Source: Oopsacas minuta | Taxonomy: Eukaryota; Porifera; Hexactinellida; Lyssacinosida; Leucopsacidae | Assembly (NCBI GenBank): GCA_024704765.1 | Contig: JAKMXF010000221.1 | Location: 186,001-250,000 of the forward strand | Direction: 5' to 3' | DNA: 64,000 bases | Shown here: positions 1 through 10,221 of the stretch, one piece after another | How positions within the stretch are numbered: the first letter of the stretch is position 1 | Layout: every line of letters begins with the position of its first letter | Notes under the pieces: generated by a model | The model's input: the letters and a program-made list of their open reading frames with translations, nothing else | Told to the model about the DNA's origin: nothing | Database searches by the model: none | Position numbers and translations under genes: made by a program

Positions 1-47
1 TTTCTATTCTCTCAAATATTTGTTATTCTGAATGTTCGTTCCTGCAG

Positions 48-1428
48 CAACTCGCTGGTCTTGAAGAATCATTTGCTCATGGATTACAGAAACTCCTCAG
101 GAGTGCTTCTTACACGCTACACTCCAACACTCTCATGCAGTGGTTAGGACAAGATCCTTTCGAAGAGACAGGGTGATCACAATTAAATACTTTAAGCTCA
201 AATGACTGTTTTGAATACCGTTATATTATTTTTAGTACTTTAAAAGAAGCTTGGAATTTAATTGGAGAATGCCTTTCTCTCACTGCTAAGCATCATCTCG
301 AGAAGGTAGCTACGAATATACATGTTACTGGTACAAGAATTATAGAAATAAGAAATATATTAATTGATATTATTCAGGCTTATTTATTGAAACAAACTGT
401 CGCAGAACCTCTCAGTGAGACCAAACAACAGTTAGATGATATTAAGAAGCAAGTATGTTATATATTACTGAACGGATAATTTGTGTTACTTTTCCGTTTC
501 GTTAGAATCTTAAAGAAACAAAGTTTGCATCGACAAAGAAACTAAAGCAACAGTTGAAAACAGTGAGTATAATTGTATAATATATTACTCCTGATGTTAT
601 GCATCTGTCAATCTAGGAAAAATTAAAGTTTGAGGCGATTACTACAGAGTATAGCAAACTGAGAGGACAACTTGATTTCCCAGGTAAATCCATTTTATAT
701 TTGATTACTTGCTAGCTAGAGTGAACACGTTATTTTCTTCACTTCTTTCCAAAGAAAGAGTGGACAGGATGTCATCTAAGAATCCTCAGAAGGTTTGATC
801 TACTATACATATAATTATATTTTATATTGCATCTTTCTTTTTCCCTTTGAATGTGTTAATTGTACGTTTACACGTATTTTATTGCTACATATTCTGGGGA
901 AATTGGGAGAAGGTGACCCTGTTCATTATATTTGAACCGCATTAGCTTGAAGAGCAGATTAATGTTATTGAAGCACAGCTCCAAGATCAAGAACATCTGT
1001 AAGTTTATTATACGCACACATCTGATGTTTACTGTAATAATTATTATATGGATGTTTTGTTAGATGTACAAAATTGAAACAAGAATACATCATAGCGGAA
1101 AGAGGGGCTAATCTCCAACTTGAATATGTTTACAATGTGAGTGGGCTATTTTTGCATAAGATATCATATCTTATCAGTATATGAGTAATATCACAGTATA
1201 AGAGTAATATCAAAGTACATAAGTAATATCATATAAGTAATATCTTTGAAATAGTTATCACATGTAACTCCCAATTACATAAGAGAAATTTGTGATTATA
1301 ATTATTACCACAGCATGTAATCAAATTACTTTACGATTTTTCCCTTTTCAATGTTGTATATATGATAAATCATATAACTATTCTATCGATTTTTAGCTCA
1401 GAATGAATTATACACGAATCCACCCTAA
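48..1428 (+). CDS. BAR-like coiled-coil protein, 3' part (5' end outside window)
   Basis: Seven phase-consistent exons at 48-172, 236-452, 506-562, 617-683, 755-792, 946-998 and 1064-1136 are joined by GT-AG introns. The last acceptor is ambiguous. Splicing to the CAG at 1399-1401 gives a short tail and a stop at 1426-1428. Splicing to the TAG ending at 1396 runs in frame into the membrane ORF that starts at 1403. The product is helical, with a stretch (AEPLSETKQQLDDIKKQ, then KLEEQINVIEAQLQDQEHL) resembling the long curved helices of BAR or FAM92-like membrane-bending proteins. The upstream exon contains LMQWLGQDPFEETG followed by KEAWNLIGECLSL. The BAR assignment is inferred from helix pattern and length only; the exon chain itself is well supported by phase. 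The start of the gene lies left of the window. Confidence 0.5.
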
Positions 1429-2395
1429 AATAATTTTGACAGTATTCTCAATTTCTCTTATTATATGTATCGTATTATTAATATTTTATCTTTTCTGGTT
1501 TGTTTATTTCGCGAACGAGGTGCGTTACTTGAAGAAGAAGTTGTGGAGGATAAAACAGGGACGTAGCAATTATGAAAATGACACTCTTTTTATCAAATAC
1601 GAATCTGAATATATTAAGAACAGACTCATGTTATTCGTGACTATTCTTGAACCATTATCCTTTCTTCCAACATTCATAGAAATATTAACTCAGGAATTTT
1701 TTATGGATCCTCTGGAGCAAAGAGAAATTCTAATTAAATGGGTGTTAATTTTAAGTCAGAATGTTTGGTTTTCTCTCACATCCATCATCTACTTAACTTC
1801 GATCTACTTACTCAATCTGCTAACATTTTACCAGATTAACCTACTGCAGAACACGAATGATATAACTTTATTAAAACGAAAACTACGACATTTATTAATA
1901 TTTTCAATTATCCTCGTAGTCATGGCTTTTAGTGTAATTGCCTCCATTATCTCACAGTTTATTGCCGTAGTCCTTATTTCATACTATACGGTTACTCTGA
2001 TCAGGAAAGCGAAGTGTCTTTATACCTTGTTGAAGTTCCGTTACAAAGATTCACTCTTGCATCATAATAATATCCCTCTCCAGAGAGCTCAGATGAAGAT
2101 TGCATTCCGTTATAAGTACTTCAATATCCTCTTACTGACTGGCTTCTGTATTTTATTCGTTTCACTTTGGGTGAATTTCTTCACCGCTTTATTATCCGTT
2201 TTCAGATATCCCTCTTTTCATAGATTCATTAAAATACATAGTCCTGAGACCATTAAAGTAATGATTGATCTTATAGAAGTAATTCGCATGCTTAATGTAA
2301 CTATAGATTTTCTAGCTTTTTCAATACTAATACCCACATTGATTGTATTTACTATTATTTTTATATCAAAAAGTTTTAAGAAAACTTATTATTGA
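1403..2395 (+). CDS. multipass membrane protein, unrecognised
   Basis: This is an intronless frame of 330 residues. It has six to seven strongly hydrophobic segments: residues about 11-37, 73-95, 112-140, 162-198, 238-264 and 305-326, the fourth long enough to count as two. A basic loop (RYLKKKLWRIKQGR) follows the first segment. There is no signal peptide-like cleavage region and no family motif that I recognise. The ATG lies 7 bases after a splice acceptor of the preceding gene and overlaps its alternative stop. The frame may therefore be a separate gene, or the last exon of a coil-plus-membrane fusion. The length and segment count would fit a divergent seven-transmembrane receptor, but none of the usual GPCR landmarks (DRY, NPxxY) is seen. 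Confidence 0.5.
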   Translation: MNYTRIHPKIILTVFSISLIICIVLLIFYLFWFVYFANEVRYLKKKLWRIKQGRSNYENDTLFIKYESEYIKNRLMLFVTILEPLSFLPTFIEILTQEFFMDPLEQREILIKWVLILSQNVWFSLTSIIYLTSIYLLNLLTFYQINLLQNTNDITLLKRKLRHLLIFSIILVVMAFSVIASIISQFIAVVLISYYTVTLIRKAKCLYTLLKFRYKDSLLHHNNIPLQRAQMKIAFRYKYFNILLLTGFCILFVSLWVNFFTALLSVFRYPSFHRFIKIHSPETIKVMIDLIEVIRMLNVTIDFLAFSILIPTLIVFTIIFISKSFKKTYY

Positions 2396-2532
2396 TTTGC
2401 TGTTTGTTTGGATATTAACTGAATTAAATTATATTAATAGACAATACATGATTCTGAGTGGATTAGAATATCGAAAATTAGGACTTCTCTAGTTGAATTT
2501 TCAAAGTGAGTTCTTAACAATTTGTACTATTT

Positions 2533-3991
2533 ATGAAATATTTATTTATTAACAAAAACAATAGGGTCTATTCAAATACTGGTCCTGTCTACCTTCAATA
2601 TTGTCAGAAACTTGCTCTACGTATGTATGACATAGATGCAGGCAAAGACATTCATGAATTTGTACTGGCTCATGAACAGTTTATTTATTCTCAAAACTCA
2701 GAAACTAATAATTTTGAGGTAATATTATTCTAGAATTCATTTATTATATTATTTATTTCCGTTTGCATAAAATTTGTTCATTTTAGGATTTGAACAGTCA
2801 TCCAACAGGTAAATAATAAATATACACAAATTGGTTAGGTGTTATGTGTATTTATTTCTAATTAAACAGATTGCATTATTAAGAAATCTCCAAAGAATGT
2901 TTCCAGCTCTAATTCTCATCCGCTGACTCATTCTGATAAAAGAGATTTCTCTCCAAAGGAGGACACACCTGGTAATACAATTTCTAAGAAACCACCATCT
3001 CCTCCAAAAACACTCCCAACACCACCAAAACCTAATATAACGAAGTCTGGCAGGCAAATAACTCATCCCATACAACCTAGTGAGCCTCCAGCCTCTGTAT
3101 TCTCTTCTACTGTATTACCCAAGCCACCATCTCCTGCACCTGCACCTACTCCTGCCCCTCCCCCTTCTCGCATACTACACACATCTACTGTAGACAGTAG
3201 CAAAAGCGATATTCCACCTCCTAACACTACACAGAATGAGACTTGTAGACATAATGCAGATACTGATTCGGTTAAGTCTAAGATAGAGGCTCCTACTCCC
3301 TATCCAGATTTACCTATCTTACACAAAGAGCTAAAAGGAACTGAGTCTAACATTAATGAGAGTTAGTTACTATAATAATTATATTTATCTTAGCATTTAA
3401 TTGCATTATATTCAGTTGTATTGATGCAAGAAAAGTTAATAAAGATGAGTGAAGCTAATGACTACTATAGGATCATTAATGGGAGTCCTGAAGATGAATT
3501 AGAACATTTAGATGAATTGAGACGTAATATTACTAAGAGATTACATCCTGATCAATTTGCAGAACAGCCTGAACTACAACGCAAGTAAAATATCTTTAAT
3601 TCTTTGTTTTAATACTTAAAATATTCATTTATTTATTTATTTATTTATTCATTTATTTATTGTAGAGCAAATAGCAAACTTAGCTATCTAAACACAATAT
3701 TTACAGATGTTCTATCTAAGGAAGAAATCCGTAAGATATATAACATTCTATGTCAGTATCGAAAGGTAACAGAAATATCTATTAAAATTTTGGAATTTTT
3801 ACTACTTTTATTTACAACTGTAGGCATACTCCCAGATCACCTCGCAAGACATGAACTCTCTTAAAGTAGCAATGGAAAAGTTCCAAAAGATTTACAGGTT
3901 CTTCAAGAAGAATGAAGTTCCCGTTCAACTTATCCAAGAGGTAGAAATGGCTCTTAAGCTCCTCAATGCTTGTATTAAGAAAGTCAGGTAA
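2533..3991 (+). CDS. J-domain (DnaJ-like) protein with proline-rich middle
   Basis: Six exons (2533-2718, 2787-2808, 2870-3361, 3416-3584, 3666-3765, 3824-3991) sum to 379 codons with all phases matching. The N-terminal 60 residues are unrecognised. They are followed by about 160 residues rich in proline and serine (runs such as KPPSPPKTLPTPPKP), then a J domain starting at NDYYRIINGSPEDE with the diagnostic HPD tripeptide in KRLHPDQFAEQ. A helical C-terminus ends in LLNACIKKVR. The HPD loop stimulates Hsp70 ATPase activity in this family, so an Hsp70 co-chaperone role is expected. The spacing is a little like HSCB, but no iron-sulfur-specific features are evident. Intron 4 contains an ATTT-rich microsatellite. 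Confidence 0.7.
3629..3660 (+). repeat. ATTT tetranucleotide repeat in intron
   Basis: A run of ATTT units with one C interruption lies just upstream of the acceptor at 3664-3665 in the J-domain gene. It supplies the T-rich tract before the splice site. Confidence 0.7.
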
Positions 3992-4181
3992 CAATACTAT
4001 TACAGCAACTTGAATACTTGTAGAGTTATTTTTCCATTCAAGACATAGATTTGTGTAATAATTATTACAGATATTTTACAACTGGTATATTATTTTTAAC
4101 TAAAATATACGTATTTGCTTGTATTTTATGTTTGAGCCTTTCTGCGCATCATAATACATATACTATAACCTCAGTTTATAT

Positions 4182-4982
4182 ATGACTACAAAATCAGAGC
4201 AAGTACTAAGCGTAGAGCATGAAGAGGTTATCCCAGATTTAGCCGGAGAACTACTGACTGCTTACAATGCACAAGATGTTGCTATAAAGAACAAGCAACA
4301 GCTGATTAGAAGTACAAATGAAGAGACTGTAAGAGAGACTGTACGGTGTCGTGAGTTAGAGAGTGAGCTCGCTACTATTAACAGGAAAGTTTACTGTGCT
4401 GTAGAGGAGAACAAGGGGTATGAAGCAAAATGTGCTGAGCTATGGGAAGGATTGAATGTAGCATTGAAGAGGAAATTAGATTCAAATCAGTTATTGAGTG
4501 ATATGAAACAAGAAATTTTGGAGAAGAAGAGAAAATTTGAGGATTATACTAAAAAAATGGAAGAGTATGAGAGATGTCTAGAAATTGTTGAAAGAAAGAG
4601 CAGTGAGTATAAAATGTTGGAGGAAGCTAAAATAGAGTTAGAAAATATTACAAACGAGATTCATAGCAAAAATGAGATCAACTTAGATGAGAAAATTGAA
4701 AAGTTGAAAAGTAGAATTTTGGAAGAGGAAAATAAAGAAACAGAGCTGGATGTTAGAAAATCCCAGCTAGATGAAAGGATTGTGGAGATGGAAAGTAAAA
4801 TTGAAAGTATTGAAAGGGAAAAATATATTTATGTAAGAAGAAATCAAGCACAGCTGATTCTTATGCAGAGACAGCTACAAGAGGGTAACCTCAGTTTAGA
4901 GAAGAAGTCGGATCAGCTGAGACAGCTGACTAGACAGAGAAATCAGCTGAGAGGAGGTTACCAGCAGGAAATGAACAGCTGA
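4182..4982 (+). CDS. coiled-coil protein, 266 aa
   Basis: An intronless frame with a clean ATG encodes an almost entirely alpha-helical, highly charged protein. Coiled-coil heptads run from about residue 35 to residue 255 with no proline in that span (for example ELESELATINRKV and LDERIVEMESKIESIEREK). It ends in a glutamine-rich stretch (RQLTRQRNQLRGGYQQ). There is no signal peptide, membrane segment or enzymatic motif. The size is typical of small CCDC-type centrosomal, ciliary or synaptonemal proteins, but I cannot assign a family. It sits 190 bp after the J-domain gene and 170 bp before PTPA, all on the same strand. Confidence 0.65.
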   Translation: MTTKSEQVLSVEHEEVIPDLAGELLTAYNAQDVAIKNKQQLIRSTNEETVRETVRCRELESELATINRKVYCAVEENKGYEAKCAELWEGLNVALKRKLDSNQLLSDMKQEILEKKRKFEDYTKKMEEYERCLEIVERKSSEYKMLEEAKIELENITNEIHSKNEINLDEKIEKLKSRILEEENKETELDVRKSQLDERIVEMESKIESIEREKYIYVRRNQAQLILMQRQLQEGNLSLEKKSDQLRQLTRQRNQLRGGYQQEMNS

Positions 4983-5154
4983 GAAGTATGCAAATGTTGA
5001 TTATATATAATAATGGAGTATATCACTTTCATGGAAGATTGTAAGTAATTATAATAATAAAATACTCATATACCAATCTAGATAATACTGACACATTAAA
5101 ATATGTATTTGTGTTATGAAATTAATAGTGAGAAAATATATTAGAACACCATAA

Positions 5155-6087
5155 ATGGCAACAAGTGAAACAACTAATCCAATGCCTGTATTCACTGAGC
5201 CAGTGAAATGTGTGCTAACAGAGCCTGACATTGACAAGTGGAAAGAATCAACAGGCTACCAGGACCTGATTAGCTTCATACAGTACTTAGGTAAAGCAGT
5301 TGAGAGTAAGAAAATATCAAACGATTGCACTGAATCACCAGGAGTAAAGGGAATAATGACAATATTAGATAAACTCAATTTGTGGGTGAGTGAGATCCCA
5401 CCAGAAGATCAGCCTCAGAGATTCGGGAATAAATCATATCGTGTTTGGCATGCTAGATTAACTGACTCGTCTACAGAGCTAATACAATCTATCCTACCTG
5501 AATCTTTACAGCCTGCTCTAATTGAGTTAAGACCCTACCTCCTAGATTCTTTCGGAAATCCTACTCGGATAGATTACGGTACTGGTCATGAAGCTTCATT
5601 TACAATTTTTGTATTATGTCTAATGAAGCTTGGCGTGTTACTGCAATCTGATGCACAGGCTGTGGTTACTCGTATATTCTACAAATATCTCTCCTTAATG
5701 AGATTGCTACAGAGTACATATCGCATGGAACCAGCTGGATCACAGGGCGTATGGGGCTTAGACGATTTCCAGTTTCTCTCATTCATATGGGGTGCATGGC
5801 AACTGGTGGGACAGTCAGATCTTAAGCCAGAATCCTTCCTGGACAAAGTTATATGCAGAGATATGGCTGATGAATATTTATTCTTCGGTTGCATTGATTC
5901 TATTAACAAGACTAAGAGTGGACCATTCTATGAGCACTCTAACTCATTGTGGGGAATTAGCAGTGTTACTGAGTGGAAAAAGGTCAGCTCAGGGCTACTA
6001 CAGATGTATAAATCAGATGTACTATGCAAATACCCTGTTATTCAACACATCCCATTTGGTACTCTCTTTTCTTTTCAGAAATCGTAA
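5155..6087 (+). CDS. PTPA: serine/threonine phosphatase 2A activator (PTPA)
   Basis: This intronless 310-residue protein is the PP2A phosphatase activator, a peptidyl-prolyl isomerase-like factor that uses ATP to load metal and activate the PP2A catalytic subunit. Family landmarks read in order: RFGNKSYRVWHARL near residue 90, RIDYGTGHE near 140, VWGLDDFQFLSFIWG near 198, GPFYEHSNSLWGI near 258, and VIQHIPFGTLF near the C-terminus. The length is close to the vertebrate isoforms (about 320-360). No catalytic-region residue appears missing. The gene converges on the minus-strand membrane-protein gene 295 bp downstream. A possible polyadenylation signal AATAAA lies at 6174-6179. Confidence 0.95.
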   Translation: MATSETTNPMPVFTEPVKCVLTEPDIDKWKESTGYQDLISFIQYLGKAVESKKISNDCTESPGVKGIMTILDKLNLWVSEIPPEDQPQRFGNKSYRVWHARLTDSSTELIQSILPESLQPALIELRPYLLDSFGNPTRIDYGTGHEASFTIFVLCLMKLGVLLQSDAQAVVTRIFYKYLSLMRLLQSTYRMEPAGSQGVWGLDDFQFLSFIWGAWQLVGQSDLKPESFLDKVICRDMADEYLFFGCIDSINKTKSGPFYEHSNSLWGISSVTEWKKVSSGLLQMYKSDVLCKYPVIQHIPFGTLFSFQKS

Positions 6088-6382
6088 TTAATTACAATGT
6101 TGTTTTCTGTATTATTGCGATATATATTATATTTCTGCACTGGTACATATGATATACGCATTACTATAAAGTAAATAAACCTATTCACTTACCGTTACCC
6201 GTACACACAAATTAATCCTTCTAATATCTGATTCCTCTCATAATACAAATCGACACACAATAATATTCGTACATAAATATAATATAAAAACAAATTCTCA
6301 TCTCTAACTCTAAACCCAATGAGTGCTTATATATAACATGAGAATCTACGGATAAACTACAACTATCAAGACAGAGAGGACA

Positions 6383-9300
6383 CTATAATACTACGTCATC
6401 AGGATTCACAAAATCTTCACTTAAGATTTTCTCCCATCCCACTCTATCCGCTAGTTTGACTGTGAAACTAAGTTTATCGTTAAAGAGGGGAGTCTGGAAT
6501 AGTTTAACTGACTGAGACCGACTTTGTCGACTTTTCTTTAGTAACCTCATATAGCTCAATAAGCTCGTCGTTTTCTCCTGTAGATTAGTACAGTTTTGGT
6601 TAGCCCAGTTAAAGTTGTACTTGGGGGTGAGGTTAATGCCTGGTAGAAATGAGTACGTTTTATCAACAGTAATCATCCGTTCATTATCCAAATCATGTGT
6701 AGCCATGCCACTGCTGATAGCTTCAAAGTAATCATTGAATCCTAGCTTCTCTACGTCCAGATGAAAGCTCTCGTCTGAGTCTTCCAAAGGAACAAGGAAT
6801 GAGGGAGAAAATGAATCATTGAAATTGACTTTAGCTAGTCCATCCCAATCATCTATCTCCAATCCGTAATCTTGAAATATGTATTCTCTATCCTGGCTAG
6901 GATATACAAAAATACGTTTAGTATAGAATTCTTCGATTATATCTGTTGCTAATTGAAGGGTAGCATCCAAATCTTGCTTTACCATCCTGATTCTGCCATA
7001 ACCAATAGATGGAGACACTAAATGGAAGTTTCTTCTTCTCTTTTCCATCTTCTTATCTAAAACTGTGTTCAGACTATCCATCTGGTTTCTAATCAGTGAC
7101 ACACTTTCATTATGATTACTCAGATTCGCACTATAACCCAATGGCACTAATATATTGTCAATAAAGTGGTTGTATGTGTTGCCAGGCTGTGATAGAAGTG
7201 TTTTCATAAACTGATTATATAATTGTATCTCCTTCAGCTCCAGGTCATATTCCAACTTTATCAATGCTTGAGATGGATTGATTTGATAATAATAATCCGT
7301 GGCTAAGCCTGGTCCAGAGGTTCTCCTTGCTACGAATGAATTAGTGACAGGAACACGAGCTCTTGGTTTGATGACAACAATATACATAAATAGGTCCCAC
7401 ATATACCGTGCACTTCTACGTATACACGCGAGCAGCACTGTGCTAATAGATAATATAGGCATCAATAGTATGATAAGTATTGCAACGATTAGTTGCAAGG
7501 CTACTCGTATTCCCAGTTTGTATATTGCGAAATAAAACAATGGAAAGACCTTTCCCTTAGGGTTACGATCAGTCCCATCTTCATACTGCCAATCGTATAT
7601 CAGAGTCCTTACCAGGATGATGAGGAGAGAGACGAGTAAGTACCATATCGGATATGTGATTATCAGTACTATCCCCAGTAATATTACGATAATGCATAAC
7701 AATGGGAAGAATATGGAAATGAGGAGAGTCCCAAAACATCCGTAAATCACATACAAATAGAATCTGTTGACAAAACGAGTCATGTTCTTTGGGAGAAATC
7801 CACTATCTGGTTGTCTCTCGAAATTTAACCTCCTCTTCGCGATATTCTCCCACAAAGATCGTATCTTAGTGACGTATGTGCCTCCAAAGCTACTTGCATA
7901 GATATTACCAGTTCTTTGGTCTAGTGAGTATCCATTAGGATATTTATACCAGAGGAAGAGTGCGCTTAAGCTGAATGGGCCTTTTAATACCATTCCTACT
8001 AGCAAGAAAAATAGAAGATTCATGAACCAGGTGTAGAACGAAACGAAATACTTACGCCATCTCCAACCAGGATACTTACTCGTTACTGTCAGTCTTTGCC
8101 ATTTGTCAATGTTATAATTGTTACTTGAAGTACTAATGTAATTTGGAGGAGCATCTAGGATTTGAATATCCGTTTTCCTTTCTCCAGTTTTTCTATTTGT
8201 AATAATATAGTTCTTTGGATTCCAAATCATTCTTTTGAATTCTGTATTAACGGTGGTATAGTTCTCTTTAGAGAGCCGAACTATCAATTGCGGGAGAGTA
8301 TTGTGGAAATCTTCTCCTCGTTTTATAAAGTATTTCCATTCTGGTCCAATAGATTCATCTTCTCCCAACTTATTTAATAAATTTACGAATGTATTTTCAT
8401 TTCTTGTGACCACTTGTCTTGCTGCTAACATTCTTTCTTCTAACCATTGATCACATTTTGATCTGATAGTATTATTCTCTTTCAGTGAATTCCTTATTCT
8501 AGCCAAAGCTGATTCTATCCTCTCTTTCTCGTTCTTTATTTCCTCTTGGATAACACTGAGGCCTCTTAAATACGTTTCAATTACTTTAGATTCTTGTCGA
8601 GAAACAGTAGACCAAGCAGTGCCTGCATTTTGCTTCAAGGCAGTAATGAGACTGGTTAGGTATTCTTCATCAAATGTTCTTTGAATAGTCTCCACTATCT
8701 CACCATCTTCCATTCCCTTCTCTCGATACTCCTTTATGAGTCCCTGAACTCTTTTGGGTGGATAACCAGATTTGATTTCTACTGCTACAGTTCTGAATAT
8801 ATCTTGTTGATTTGTATCTAACCACCAGGAAGTGACTGCCAATAAATTCAATTTATCATCGTTTTCATTTGAATAGACATGTGGACATTTGTTCCTTACG
8901 TCTAATCTCTGGACATCAGTCAATGGGAGACTAACATGAATGTTTTTCGTTTTGAAGAAATTCTCGAATTTATAAGATTCGGATAAATTCTTGAATTTCA
9001 ATCCCAGTGCCTTTAATTGATTCGGATCAGACACCTGTATCCCAGCTGTCAGAGCATTGAACATCTCATTTTCGATATTAAAATTCGGATTACGAATTTG
9101 CCCCCCAATCAGTGAATTGTAGACAAAGTGGAAAGCGTAACCCAAGTTTTCTATTGCATCTCTAATACTCAATCCTTTTCCTATGATGCGATCTCTAGCA
9201 ATAATGAAGCTAAAGTAGTATGCTCTCGCCAGAAAATTCTTGAAATCATTATTGGATGGTTCATTACCCCTTTGAAGTAATTGTGTAAGCTTCCAGACAT

Positions 9301-9992
9301 GTTTAGCTCCCGGGAAGTTCTTTGAGAGGACAGAGAATGTTCCATTTCTTCTGATTTCTTGTAGTTGGTCTTGATTGAGCTTTTTAAGGTTCCCATCCTC
9401 TCCAGTTGCTAATTGTCTGATTTCGTTTGGGTCTGGAGCAATGAAGACGTTCAATTCTGCTGACTTCTCTTCTCCTGTGAATAATCTCTCTTTCAATTGT
9501 GAGCTAGGAGGGATGATAGGCAATATATTGTAGAGCCAAAGTTTCCCGTCTGAGAGATCTTCTATCTGTCACAAACAATTAATATGTATTACTGAAAGTA
9601 TATTTTAACATAACTTGACCTACCTGGCTAAGAACTGGATGAAACTCAGGCAGTGATTTCGCAAAGCTGACCTCCATCCTGAGTGGTTTCACAAGATGAT
9701 CTCCTCCAGCTTCTCTTCCGTGTGACGTCATATCTTTATACTCTGCATGTATATTTGGTTCTGCGATTGCACTCATGAGAGCATCTGGTAGATTGAGGCT
9801 AGGAGGACCAGATACTCTGAACAGCTTATGTTTCTTGGGATGTATTTCATCTTCTTCGGGTACTGTTTCTTCTCTCCTACTTGTCTCATCTTTTATTGTC
9901 CGGATTTCCTTCTCCACGTCTACTGCAGGAGGAGACTTATCTTCCAAATCATCTTCTGTTCTTAACAATTCGTAATCAGTTGAAGCAGACAT
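6383..9992 (-). CDS. large multipass membrane protein, unrecognised (1183 aa)
   Basis: Two exons on the minus strand, 9992-9624 and 9565-6383, are joined across a 58-bp intron in phase 0 and give 1183 residues. The ATG at 9992-9990 is the first in frame. The N-terminal half (about 650 residues) is soluble. It begins with an acidic, low-complexity head, then LSDGKLWLYNILPIIPPSSQL, and later a coiled-coil-like stretch (EEIKNEKERIESALARIRNSLKE). Hydrophobic segments follow in three groups: FYTWFMNLLFFLLVGMVL plus a neighbour; a long cluster around LISIFFPLLCIIVILLGIVLIITYPIWYL (two to three passes); and LQLIVAILIILLMPILSISTVLL. A soluble tail of about 320 residues ends the protein. I do not recognise the family. 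It is transcribed divergently from dihydropyrimidinase with 229 bp between the start codons. Confidence 0.8.
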
Positions 9993-10221
9993 TCTAAACA
10001 CTGCTAAGTTCGAATAGTTTATATTTTAACAAATACTTTGAATGGACACTGACAACATATATCATATATCCAAGCCATATACATACTACAACTGAGACTA
10101 ATACTCGGCTAATTAATTAATTCACACTTTGTTACAAATTGCAACCTAATATCTAAATCTCACCCCTAAGACAAATTCAAATTCTAGTCCAGCCAATACA
10201 AAGAGACAAAGGAGTTCTGAA
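9993..10221. promoter_or_regulatory. shared intergenic promoter region of a divergent gene pair
   Basis: These 229 AT-rich bases separate the start codons of the minus-strand membrane-protein gene and the plus-strand dihydropyrimidinase gene. They must hold both 5' UTRs and core promoters, so a bidirectional promoter is likely. No TATA box or factor site is called with certainty. Confidence 0.45.

Noticed and set aside
5792-6091. 99-codon frame overlapping PTPA
   Set aside because: It is a shifted-frame shadow of the clearly conserved PTPA coding sequence.
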